From Candidatus Aenigmatarchaeota archaeon (lineage in GTDB: Archaea > Aenigmatarchaeota > Aenigmatarchaeia > CG10238-14 > SCSR01), in NCBI GenBank assembly GCA_030616125.1, contig JAUWXZ010000010.1, forward strand, positions 1-12,040: 12,040 nt of DNA. The letters are read 5' to 3'. Position numbers and translations under genes: made by a program. The notes beneath the pieces were generated by a model, which saw nothing but the letters and a program-made list of their open reading frames with translations, did no database searches and was not told the DNA's origin. Positions 1 to 7,027 of this stretch are shown here, piece after piece. Numbering within the stretch: position 1 is the stretch's first letter; every line of letters starts with the position of its first letter.

Positions 1-318
1 TTCAAAACAAGAACTTGAAAATTCATAAAAAATACTTGGGGATGGAAAAACATGTGTATATAAATATGGAATCGACCCTATCAAACCTAGCAAAACAAAA
101 GTAAGGGCTATGAGACCACAAGAAGATTTAAAATCCAGTTCCTTTCTTTCACATAAGGCATTAAGAACAAAACCAAACATAAGAAATACGATGGATGTTA
201 TGAAAAGAGATGTCAAAACACTCATTTCACCATAGTAAAACGCCACTACAATGGGGATGAGAATAAACAAACCGGCTACTTGAAGGATGAATCCTAGGTT
301 TGCTAATAGAGGCCTCAT
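1..318 (-). CDS. trkH: TrkH-family potassium uptake protein, N-terminal 106 residues (runs off the left edge)
   Basis: An open frame on the minus strand runs from ATG at 318 to the window edge with no stop. The protein starts MRPLLANLGFILQVAGLF and has hydrophobic segments at about residues 5-28, 34-55 and 72-92. The loop between the last two contains RKELDFKSSCG, matching the conserved 'RkE.......g' loop of Trk/Ktr membrane subunits. After a TM segment and a short P-rich stretch come FYEFSSSCFE, where TrkH proteins begin the first pore region (F.E..SGFTTTG). In known systems TrkH forms the K+ channel pore at the membrane and a TrkA/KtrA RCK protein gates it. The start is 36 bases from the divergent TatD gene. 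The family call rests on motif order and topology; the selectivity filter lies outside the window. Confidence 0.75.
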   Translation of the reverse strand, partial: MRPLLANLGFILQVAGLFILIPIVVAFYYGEMSVLTSLFITSIVFLMFGFVLNALCERKELDFKSSCGLIALTFVLLGLIGSIPYLYTHVFPSPSIFYEFSSSCFE

Positions 319-354
319 TATTAATTTTTTATTTTTGTAAGTATTATTTGTACT
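319..354. promoter_or_regulatory. Divergent promoter region between trkH and tatD-like gene
   Basis: Only 36 A+T-rich bases separate the two divergent start codons. A T-rich TATA-like stretch at about 324-335 lies 25-30 bases before the ATG at 355, and AAATAATAC on the minus strand (about 341-350) lies at a similar distance before the ATG at 318. The promoters would therefore overlap and both messages would be nearly leaderless. The boxes are weak matches judged by eye. Confidence 0.35.
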
Positions 355-1110
355 ATGATAGACTCCCATTGCCACTTAGAACAGCCGGATTATAATTTAG
401 ATAGGGATCAAGTCATAGAAAAATGTAAAAAAGAATTGAAGGCAGTAATTACTTGCTGCGCTCACCCAAAGTATTTTGATTTAACTTTGCAATTAGTTGA
501 AAAATATAAAGGGTTTGTTTTTTGTACAGTAGGAATACATCCAGAATATATTAGAAGAATTAATGAAAGTGATAAGGACAATTTTTTAGAGTTAATAAAA
601 CAGAATAGAGAAAAAATTTGTGGTATCGGAGAAACTGGTCTTGATTATTTTGAAGTAAAAGAAGCCGAATGGCAGGCCAAGCAAAGAGAACTTTTTATTG
701 AACTGATAAATTTTGCAAAAGAATTGAAGAAACCTCTGGTTATTCACGCGAGGAATGCTTATGATGATGCAATCAAAATTCTTGAACAGGCCAATGCTAA
801 ACGGGTTTTGATGCACATGTTTGGCGGTAATCACTTAGTAAAAAGAGTAATAGAAAATGGTTGGTGGGTTTCGATGAACACAATTGTTCTTAGAAGTAAA
901 AAACATAAGAAGGTTGTAAGAGATATGCCTTTAGAAAAGTTGATGCTAGAAACTGATTCTCCTTGGTTAGGCTTAGAAGGAAAAAGAAATAATCCTACCT
1001 CAATAAAAATTGTTGCTGAAAAAATTGCAGAAATCAAAAAACTTAGCTTTGAAGAAGTTTGGAACACATGTGGAAAAAACACAATAGAATTCTTTAATTT
1101 GGTTTTTTAA
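355..1110 (+). CDS. tatD: TatD-family metal-dependent hydrolase (putative DNase)
   Basis: A 251-residue TIM-barrel metallohydrolase of the TatD family, with all metal ligands in the expected order: DSHCHL (His5, His7), GIHPE (His62), GETGLDY (Glu93), VIHAR (His131), HMFGG (His154) and ETDSPWL (Asp201). Length is normal (about 250-260). Family members are cytoplasmic 3'-5' exonucleases or deoxyribonucleases needing divalent metal; the substrate here is inferred. Starting at ATG 355 puts the HxH motif at the very N-terminus, as in the family, and no Shine-Dalgarno sequence precedes it. The stop is TAA. A small membrane ORF starts 10 bases downstream. No missing residue or truncation is visible. 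Confidence 0.9.
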   Translation: MIDSHCHLEQPDYNLDRDQVIEKCKKELKAVITCCAHPKYFDLTLQLVEKYKGFVFCTVGIHPEYIRRINESDKDNFLELIKQNREKICGIGETGLDYFEVKEAEWQAKQRELFIELINFAKELKKPLVIHARNAYDDAIKILEQANAKRVLMHMFGGNHLVKRVIENGWWVSMNTIVLRSKKHKKVVRDMPLEKLMLETDSPWLGLEGKRNNPTSIKIVAEKIAEIKKLSFEEVWNTCGKNTIEFFNLVF

Positions 1111-1120
1111 TTTAATAATT

Positions 1121-1288
1121 ATGGGATATAGAAAACTTATAGGGATAAGAGAATTTTACAAGGACATAAACAAAATACCATCAACCATAAAACTAATCTC
1201 ATTAATTTTTATTGTATATGGATTTTCTTGGGGGATAATCAACCATTTTTTCTATTTTTTTAAAACAAAATTAGAGTTCGATAACTAG
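1121..1288 (+). CDS. 55-residue single-span membrane protein, possibly a truncated transporter N-terminus
   Basis: ATG at 1121 opens a 55-codon frame ending in TAG, 10 bases after the tatD stop. The product begins with a basic, soluble 20-residue stretch (MGYRKLIGIREFYKDINKI), then a hydrophobic segment at about residues 23-47 containing FIVYGFSWGI, and a short charged tail. The layout resembles the first helix of a major-facilitator transporter (short basic N-terminus, then a Gly/Trp/aromatic-rich first span), which would make it a truncated remnant, but it could equally be a genuine small membrane protein. No continuation of a transporter was found in 1289-1346. The reading frame is clear; function is not. 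Confidence 0.35.
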   Translation: MGYRKLIGIREFYKDINKIPSTIKLISLIFIVYGFSWGIINHFFYFFKTKLEFDN

Positions 1289-1346
1289 CCTATTTTTATT
1301 CCCGTAAAGGCTGTATTAAATTTAACCTTGACCATGGTTTCTTGAT

Positions 1347-1628
1347 TCATTGGGGGACAATGAGTGGTATTTCTGAAGTTCGGATTCGAACTTGAATCAT
1401 ATTTTCTTGTCTAGGTTTAAGCCAAGTATAAAAATCACCCACAGGATTTGGTTTTTTAGCTTTTTTTGCTCTTTTCCAGAATTCTTCGCGAGTATCATAT
1501 GCCCTTATCGAACCACAATCTCTAGGATCTACACATTCATCTAAGAATTTTTGTATTGTACTCATACTTTCTGGGGTCCTATGCTCGAGTGGATATATCT
1601 CTCTCGAGAGAGTAGGTTTAGAGGCCAT
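1347..1628 (-). CDS. Hypothetical basic protein, 93 residues
   Basis: I do not recognise this family. The product from ATG at 1628 is soluble and charged, with a basic helix around KRAKKAKK and an aromatic stretch after it (GDFYTWLKPRQ), and two Cys in ECVDPRDCG. The frame is open further upstream to a TTG at 1685, adding a hydrophobic 19-residue N-terminus that could act as a signal-like segment. I prefer 1628 because it is an ATG and the extension has TTG/GTG starts only, but a TATA-like GTATTTAAGG on the minus strand (1705-1714) lies about 26 bases before 1685, which would suit a leaderless start there. The stop is TGA. It lies downstream of prf1 on the same strand across a 160-base gap, so it is probably transcribed separately. 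Confidence 0.45.
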   Translation of the reverse strand: MASKPTLSREIYPLEHRTPESMSTIQKFLDECVDPRDCGSIRAYDTREEFWKRAKKAKKPNPVGDFYTWLKPRQENMIQVRIRTSEIPLIVPQ

Positions 1629-1792
1629 AATCATATAAATGATTTGTATGTAAGTTATTTTCAGCACAGTCAGTAATAGCACCAAAAAATAATTGAAAAG
1701 AAAACCTTAAATACAAAAGGTTTAATTTGAAAAAGGCTTTAAATATCGAAGATTAATATAATTTTTAACTTAATTTTTTAATTTAACTAACT
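1629..1792. other. A+T-rich intergenic region with TATA-like boxes for the minus-strand gene
   Basis: No coding sequence or RNA fold was recognised. Read on the minus strand it carries GTATTTAAGG (1705-1714) and GATATTTAAAG (about 1738-1748), both TATA-like. Either could serve the hypothetical gene ending at 1347. The part next to the prf1 stop is runs of A and T, which could also help end the valS-prf1 transcript. Confidence 0.3.
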
Positions 1793-2890
1793 TTAACTTA
1801 TTTTGTATCTTAAGAACCCTCCGATTCCTCCAAGTTCTTTAAATTGTGCTCCTTCAGAAGTATCGATTGAAATTAACTCAACTTTTGTTCCATATCCTTT
1901 AGCCTTTTCAATTAATTTTTCAACATCTACTAAGTCGAATTGTTCTGAAATTAGTAAAGTGTCTATTGCTCCTTGTTCTAAAGCTTTTTGAGTTTCTTTT
2001 AAACCATAAGTAATTTTGCCATCTTTTTGTAGTCCTATGAAAAATTTTTCAAGTAATCCTCTCTCTTTAACTATGGCCGCTTTTTGTATTAGGTCTGAAG
2101 ATCTTTTGATTAATTCTTCTAAGCCTTCTTTACCAGTATAACCAATATCCTTTACCCCAAGTAATTTCTTTTTAATTTCATAATGCAAGTAATCTTCTTT
2201 AGCAAACCTATCCTTTACTGGACCTGGACCACCGATTATTATCCCACTTAAACCCTCTTGTTTTAAAAGCAATTGGGATGCAGATTCTCCAACTTTAGTT
2301 AAGAATTCATTTAAAGCATCTTCTCTAAGTCTATCAAAACGACCGGCTGACATACCACCTTTAACTGTTTTTGAAGGGACCGTGGATTCTAAATGCTTTA
2401 ACCGTTCTGTTGATTTTCCTTTTAACAAACCAATATTAGCTTCTCTTGCATCCAAAACAATCAAACCATAAATCTCTTTTTCTTTTACCATCTCTTTTAA
2501 ATGCTCTAGAACAAAAATTTGATCACACCTGTAAACCTTTGCAGTCAGTTTTTCAGGAGGCTCTAAACTCCAGAGTTTTATGTCAGAAACCCCCTCCTTT
2601 TCAGAAATATTTCCACAAAACACTACTAGTCCATTTTTGGGGGTGATTTTAAAAATTTGCAAATGATGAATTAGTTTTTCTAAAGCACTAGAAACATTTT
2701 TTCTTACTGTTTTATCCTTAACATTTTGAGCTAAGCTATGTTCTTGTCTAAGCATTGATATTGTTTCTTGCAAGTTGCAACCAGAAGAAATATAAACTGT
2801 AACTATTTCTGTGTGCCTACCTCTAATCAATTCAAGTTCTTTGATTAATTTTCTGAGTTTCAATATTTGTTCTTGTTTCAATTGAATCAC
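1793..2890 (-). CDS. prf1: Archaeal/eukaryal-type class I peptide chain release factor (aRF1-like) with GGM in place of GGQ
   Basis: The protein has 365 residues and the three-domain aRF1 layout. Domain 1 has a helical N-terminus with GRHTE (24-28), the NIKS-position motif reading NVKD (56-59) and a clear YxCxxxF motif (Tyr120, Cys122, Phe126), the two elements that read stop codons. Domain 2 has the peptidyl-hydrolysis loop, but reads KGGMSAGRF: Gly178, Gly179, Met180 where the family has GGQ. Domain 3 follows (GGPGPVK, then EGAQFKELGGIGGFLRY at the C-terminus) without the usual Cys-containing minidomain, which explains a length well below the typical 410-430. Normally aRF1 enters the ribosomal A site and releases the peptide, working with aEF1A and ABCE1. 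The start is GTG, two bases after the valS TAG stop, so translation is probably coupled. Whether it is the only aRF1 or a paralogue cannot be told from this window. Confidence 0.9.
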   Translation of the reverse strand: MIQLKQEQILKLRKLIKELELIRGRHTEIVTVYISSGCNLQETISMLRQEHSLAQNVKDKTVRKNVSSALEKLIHHLQIFKITPKNGLVVFCGNISEKEGVSDIKLWSLEPPEKLTAKVYRCDQIFVLEHLKEMVKEKEIYGLIVLDAREANIGLLKGKSTERLKHLESTVPSKTVKGGMSAGRFDRLREDALNEFLTKVGESASQLLLKQEGLSGIIIGGPGPVKDRFAKEDYLHYEIKKKLLGVKDIGYTGKEGLEELIKRSSDLIQKAAIVKERGLLEKFFIGLQKDGKITYGLKETQKALEQGAIDTLLISEQFDLVDVEKLIEKAKGYGTKVELISIDTSEGAQFKELGGIGGFLRYKIS

Positions 2891-2892
2891 TG

Positions 2893-5235
2893 CTATAAGA
2901 TGTTGTGCATCACTTTTAAATCTTTCTCAAACAGTTTTAATTCTTTCGGCACTTTTATTTTTATCTCATGAGTTAAAGGTAATCCCTTTTTCTTTTTTTC
3001 ATTCCAAACCTTAGAATTAAATTCTCTTAACTTTGGAGTAAGTTTTGCTAAATCAATTTTCCACTTTGATTCAGGAAATTCTTCTAAATGAATTGATTTT
3101 TTACTGTACAAAGTTCTCCAAACATGATCAGTAATAAAAGGAATTATTGGAGATAGCAAAAGTGAAATTGTTTTAAGACATTGATGCAAGGTGAACCATG
3201 CTGAAGCTTGCTCGGTTTTTGAAGCTTTTCCGTATGCTCTTGCTTTTGCCAGTTCAATGTAATGGGAAGCAAATAAATTCCAAACAAACTCTCTTATTGC
3301 TATTGCAGCTTCACTAAAAGAATAATTTTCATACTTGTTTCTGACTTTTTGAATAAGACTTGATAGTTCAGCTAATATCCATTCATCAGTTTTTGTTAGT
3401 CTTGTTTTATCTGTAATTGGGAATATAGAAATAAACCTTGCAACATTCCAGAATTTTGTCAGGAATTTTGATGTTCCTTCTATTCTTTCAAACGAGCAAC
3501 GAATGTCTCCTCTGGTTATATCGCCTTCTAAACAAGTCCAAATTCTAAATGCTTCTGTCCCATATTTTTTAAGAACATCCTGTGGATCAATGACATTTCC
3601 CTTGCTCTTGCTCATCTTTTTCCCTTTTTCATCAACTAGATGCATGTGTAACCAAACATTTTCAAACGACTTTGCCTCAAAAAGCAAGAAAGCCTTTAGC
3701 AAGGTATAGTAAAGCCAATTTCTCACAATTTCTTTACCTTGAGGACGAAGTGTGCATGGAAAGTTCTTTTTGAAAAATTCTTTATCCCATAAATAACCTA
3801 GAATGTAAATTTCTGAGTTGGCTGAATCAAACCAAGTATCAAATGTTCTTGTCTCACCTATAAATTCTTTGCTACCACATTCAGGACATTTTTCCAATGG
3901 ACATTTTTCTTTCCAAGGCTTGTAATATTTCCCAGGCTCTGGAACATATATCCAATTACATTTTTTACAGTACCAAAGTGGAATTTCAGTTCCATAATAT
4001 CTTCTTCTTGAAATGACCCAATCGATGTTAATAGAATTTATCCAATCCAAAAGAATTTGCTTACTTTGTGGAGCAAAGAATTTAATTTGATTTGTAATCT
4101 TTAAAATTTCATCTTTAAATTCAACTTGCTTTAGATAGAATTCTTTCATTGCTATAAACTCAATTGGATTTTTTGACCTCCAGCAGACAGGCTGTCTTTG
4201 GTCTATTTCTTCTTGTTTTTGAATCAAGTCTTGGGCTTTCAAATCCTGAATTATTCTTTCTCTAGCTTCTTTTACAGTTAACCCATTATATTTTCCAGCA
4301 TTATTATTCATCCTACCTTCTTTGTCTATGGCGTAGGTTGGCTCTAAGTTTAATTCTCTAAAAAGTCTCACATCACCATAATCACCAAAGGAACAAATCA
4401 TCATCAAGCCGGTACCAAATTCTGGTTTTGCGTAAGGATGTGAAACTATTGGAACCTCTAGATTAAAAATTGGAACTGTTGCTGTTTTTCCTTTTAGATT
4501 TTTGTATTTTTCATCAGTTGGGTTAAACAAAACTATTTTGCATGTACAAAGTAATTCGGGCCTAGTTGTTGCAATTACTATTTCTTCTCCAGTTCCCTTT
4601 ATTTTGAATTTAATATAGCTTAAGATGGCTTTTCCTTCTTCATATTCAACCTCTGCATCAGAAATTGTTGTTCTGCAAACCGGGCAATAATTTGTTGACT
4701 TTACATCTTCGTAGATTAGACCCTTTTTCCACAATCTAATAAAGGTTTCTTGAGTTAGCCTTCTGTATTCTGGATCATCTGTATCATACCTTCCGCTTAG
4801 CTCATATGCAAGATCCCAAGTATTGCAGCTTAAACCAAGTTTTTTAAAGCTATCTAAGGAGGTATCTCCACATTTTTTTAAAATTTCTTTGCATTTTTTG
4901 ATGAACTCTTCTCTTGGTATTTCATGCATCGATATATTAAGTTCTTTCTCGGTTTGAACCTCGACTGGCAAACCGTTTTTGTCCAAACCCATTGGGAACA
5001 AAACATTAAAGTTTGTCATTCTTTTAAATCTAGCGATCATATCCATCCAAGCATAAGTATAGGCATGTCCTATATGCACAGGAATATTAACATAAGGTGG
5101 GGGGGTGTCTATGCTGAACAGTGGTTTTTTGGTTTTTTTGTTAAACTTGAATAAACCCTCTTTTTGCCATTTGTTGAAAATTATAGGCTCAAGCTTCGGA
5201 TCCCATCTTTTTTCTTTAATTTTTGGTTTAAGCAT
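2893..5235 (-). CDS. valS: Valyl-tRNA synthetase
   Basis: A class Ia aminoacyl-tRNA synthetase of 780 residues that would charge tRNA-Val in the cytoplasm. HIGH is at residues 54-57 and KMSKS at about 540-544. Between them lie the CP1 editing domain (ATTRPELL near residue 223, then the FGD..DV stretch), the Cys pairs NYCPVC and CKKC...CPECG likely to bind zinc, DWVISRRRYYGTEIP, and RPQGKEIVRNWLYY. The GLDKNGLPVEV stretch after HIGH and the RPQGKEIVR element fit archaeal ValRS better than IleRS or LeuRS. An anticodon-binding helical domain follows, but the C-terminus ends soon after it, making the protein shorter than the 860-890 residues common in archaea. No bacterial-type C-terminal coiled coil is present. 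ATG at 5235 is 88 bases from the divergent dapB. prf1 follows two bases after the stop. Confidence 0.92.
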   Translation of the reverse strand: MLKPKIKEKRWDPKLEPIIFNKWQKEGLFKFNKKTKKPLFSIDTPPPYVNIPVHIGHAYTYAWMDMIARFKRMTNFNVLFPMGLDKNGLPVEVQTEKELNISMHEIPREEFIKKCKEILKKCGDTSLDSFKKLGLSCNTWDLAYELSGRYDTDDPEYRRLTQETFIRLWKKGLIYEDVKSTNYCPVCRTTISDAEVEYEEGKAILSYIKFKIKGTGEEIVIATTRPELLCTCKIVLFNPTDEKYKNLKGKTATVPIFNLEVPIVSHPYAKPEFGTGLMMICSFGDYGDVRLFRELNLEPTYAIDKEGRMNNNAGKYNGLTVKEARERIIQDLKAQDLIQKQEEIDQRQPVCWRSKNPIEFIAMKEFYLKQVEFKDEILKITNQIKFFAPQSKQILLDWINSINIDWVISRRRYYGTEIPLWYCKKCNWIYVPEPGKYYKPWKEKCPLEKCPECGSKEFIGETRTFDTWFDSANSEIYILGYLWDKEFFKKNFPCTLRPQGKEIVRNWLYYTLLKAFLLFEAKSFENVWLHMHLVDEKGKKMSKSKGNVIDPQDVLKKYGTEAFRIWTCLEGDITRGDIRCSFERIEGTSKFLTKFWNVARFISIFPITDKTRLTKTDEWILAELSSLIQKVRNKYENYSFSEAAIAIREFVWNLFASHYIELAKARAYGKASKTEQASAWFTLHQCLKTISLLLSPIIPFITDHVWRTLYSKKSIHLEEFPESKWKIDLAKLTPKLREFNSKVWNEKKKKGLPLTHEIKIKVPKELKLFEKDLKVMHNIL

Positions 5236-5323
5236 TGCTATCGACCAATAAATCTAATTTTGAAAATAGGAATAAATATGCCCATTTAAATAGATTACAC
5301 TTTATAAAAAATATTACGGTCTT
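5236..5323. promoter_or_regulatory. Divergent promoter region between valS-prf1 and dapBA
   Basis: An 88-base A+T-rich spacer. The palindromic ATTTAAAT (5284-5291) could act as a TATA box in either direction: it is about 36 bases before the dapB ATG and about 52 before the valS ATG. TTTATAAAAA (5301-5310) also lies on the dapB side, and on the minus strand CATATTTATT (about 5270-5280) lies about 40 bases before valS. Which is used cannot be decided by eye. Confidence 0.4.
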
Positions 5324-6073
5324 ATGAAGATTGCTTTGGTTGGATATGGCCGGATGGGCCATTTAGTGCATAAAGTTGCTGAAGAACAAGGACATGAAGT
5401 AGTTTCTATAATCGATCCTAATTCTAGTGAAGCTCAGTATAATGAAATTTCTAAAGATTCTCTTAAAGATGCGGAAGTTGCAATAGATTTTACAACTCCA
5501 GACTCTGTTTTAGATAATGTGAGAAAAGTATCTTCTGCAAAAATAAACATGGTTGTTGGCACAACAGGCTGGTATGACCAAATGGACAAAGTAAATGAAA
5601 TAGTTAAGAAGAGTGGTATTGGCTTTATCTTTTCACCCAATTTTAGTTTAGGAGTTAATGTATTCTTTAAAATAATCAGAAATGCTGCCAAAACATTCAA
5701 CAAATTAGAAGATTATGATGTTTATGGAATTGAATATCATCACAGCAGAAAAAAAGATAGTCCGAGTGGAACTGCTAAAAAATTAGGAGAAATTATCCTA
5801 GAAGAAATTTCAAGAAAAAAGGAATTACAAACAGAAAAATTGGATAGACAAATTAAAAAAGAAGAATTGCATTTTGCTTCTGTTCGAAGCGGAGAATTTC
5901 CAGGAACCCATGAAATAGGATTTGATTCAGAAGCTGATACCATAAAACTGATACATACTGCACGTAGCAGAAAAGGATTTGCTTTGGGAGCCATTAAGGC
6001 TGCTGAATTCGTAACAGATAAAAAAGGATTTTATACCATGGAAGATATGCTAAAAGAAATGGTTGAGGTTTGA
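5324..6073 (+). CDS. dapB: 4-hydroxy-tetrahydrodipicolinate reductase (DapB)
   Basis: A 249-residue NAD(P)H-dependent reductase acting at the second step of the diaminopimelate branch, reducing 4-hydroxy-tetrahydrodipicolinate. The N-terminal Rossmann fold has GYGRMG (7-12), followed by the family's VVGTTGW (77-83) and FSPNFSLGVNVF (103-114). The catalytic segment is EYHHSRKKDSPSGTAKK, with His139/His140, the proton-donor Lys143 and the substrate-binding SGT at 148-150. The C-terminal part has RSGEFPGTHEIGF and the SRKGFALGAIKAAEF helix typical of the family. Length and motifs are normal. The TGA stop directly abuts the dapA ATG, so the two are one operon. No other lysine or diaminopimelate gene is in the window, and the end product (lysine, or a cell-wall precursor) is not shown. 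Confidence 0.94.
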   Translation: MKIALVGYGRMGHLVHKVAEEQGHEVVSIIDPNSSEAQYNEISKDSLKDAEVAIDFTTPDSVLDNVRKVSSAKINMVVGTTGWYDQMDKVNEIVKKSGIGFIFSPNFSLGVNVFFKIIRNAAKTFNKLEDYDVYGIEYHHSRKKDSPSGTAKKLGEIILEEISRKKELQTEKLDRQIKKEELHFASVRSGEFPGTHEIGFDSEADTIKLIHTARSRKGFALGAIKAAEFVTDKKGFYTMEDMLKEMVEV

Positions 6074-6973
6074 ATGTTAAAAGGATGTTTCCCAGCATTA
6101 ATAACTCCAATGAAAGAAGATGGAAACAGGATAAACCATGAAATAAACTATGATGCTTTTAAGCAATTGATAGATAGGTGCATAGAAAACGGAGTTGACA
6201 GAATTGTTCCATCTGGATGCACTGGACATGCAGCTTCTCTTATTCATGATGAACAGATAAATGTCATAGAAAAGGCCATAGAATTTGCAAAGAATAGAGT
6301 ACTTGTAATTGCTGGAACTGGTAGTAATTGTACAAGAGAAGCTATTGGCCTAGCACAAAGAGCAGAACAGTTGGGTATTAAAACACACCTACAAATTAGT
6401 CCGTATCAAAATAAACCCACACAAGAAGGACTTTATCAGCACTACAAAACAATAGCTGAAGCTGTAGATGGTGATATAATAGTTTACAATGTTCCTGGCA
6501 GGACTGGAAGGAATGTTGAAGCAGATACAGTAATAAGGCTTGCTAAAGATTTTGAAAATATAATAGCAGTGAAAGAAGCTTCTGGAAATCTTGAGCAAAT
6601 CAAAAAAATAATTGAAGGTACAAAAGATCTGAAAAAATTTTCTGTTTTGAGTGGTGATGATTCTCTTACATTAGAAATAATAAAAGCAGGTGGTAAAGGA
6701 GTTATTTCAGTTGCTGCTAACGTTGATCCAAAAAGAGTTTCTGAAATGGTTCATCAGGCTCTTGATGGAGATATAGCTAAAGCAGAAGAACTTCATAAAA
6801 AATTGTCTGATTTATTTAAAAAATTGTTCATAGAAACTAATCCTGGCCCAGCTCATTATTGCCTCAGAAAAATAGGGATTCCTGTTGGCATTCCTAGATT
6901 GCCTTTAGTAGATGTTGAAGAAGAAAACAAAAAAATAATAGACGAAACTCTTAGGGATTTAGATTTAATCTGA
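6074..6973 (+). CDS. dapA: 4-hydroxy-tetrahydrodipicolinate synthase family (DapA) with altered catalytic triad
   Basis: A 299-residue TIM-barrel class I aldolase of the DapA/NAL family. DapA condenses pyruvate with aspartate semialdehyde. The Schiff-base Lys is Lys167 (AVKEASG), and Tyr138 and Arg143 lie in YNVPGRTG; the C-terminal half has SGDDSLTLEIIKAGGKGVISV and ETNPGPAHY, as in DapA. The first motif reads SGCTGHAAS (47-55) where enzymes usually have GTTGES, so the triad Thr is Cys49 and the following Glu is His52. SPYQNKP (109-115) has Gln112 where the second triad Tyr is usual. DapA is still the best call because it abuts dapB with no spacer and keeps the lysine, the PGR and the Arg; a different keto-acid aldolase activity is the alternative. 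Confidence 0.88.
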   Translation: MLKGCFPALITPMKEDGNRINHEINYDAFKQLIDRCIENGVDRIVPSGCTGHAASLIHDEQINVIEKAIEFAKNRVLVIAGTGSNCTREAIGLAQRAEQLGIKTHLQISPYQNKPTQEGLYQHYKTIAEAVDGDIIVYNVPGRTGRNVEADTVIRLAKDFENIIAVKEASGNLEQIKKIIEGTKDLKKFSVLSGDDSLTLEIIKAGGKGVISVAANVDPKRVSEMVHQALDGDIAKAEELHKKLSDLFKKLFIETNPGPAHYCLRKIGIPVGIPRLPLVDVEEENKKIIDETLRDLDLI

Positions 6974-7027
6974 AATATAATTTTAATTTCTCGTTTTATT
7001 TGACTGATCAAGATTAAATTTTAAATA
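6974..7027 (+). promoter_or_regulatory. Short spacer with T-rich run and possible promoter for the CAP-domain gene
   Basis: This 54-base spacer begins with T-rich stretches (TTTTAATTTCTCGTTTTATTT, in part) that could act as an archaeal oligo-T terminator for dapBA, and ends with ATTAAATTTTAAATA just before the GTG start. The latter is TATA-like but very close to the start, so the assignment is weak. Confidence 0.25.

Noticed and set aside
592..1082. Two minus-strand open frames inside tatD
   Set aside because: They lie wholly within a gene with complete family motifs and give hydrophobic, Phe-rich products typical of antisense A+T-rich coding DNA.
1599..1612. 14-base perfect palindrome CTCTCTCGAGAGAG as an operator
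   Set aside because: It is inside the coding sequence of the 93-residue protein, encoding LSRE-type codons, with no repeat elsewhere in the window.
1793..2890. Stop-codon reassignment inferred from the altered release factor
   Set aside because: TAA, TAG and TGA all end well-supported genes in this window, for example tatD (TAA), valS (TAG) and dapB (TGA).
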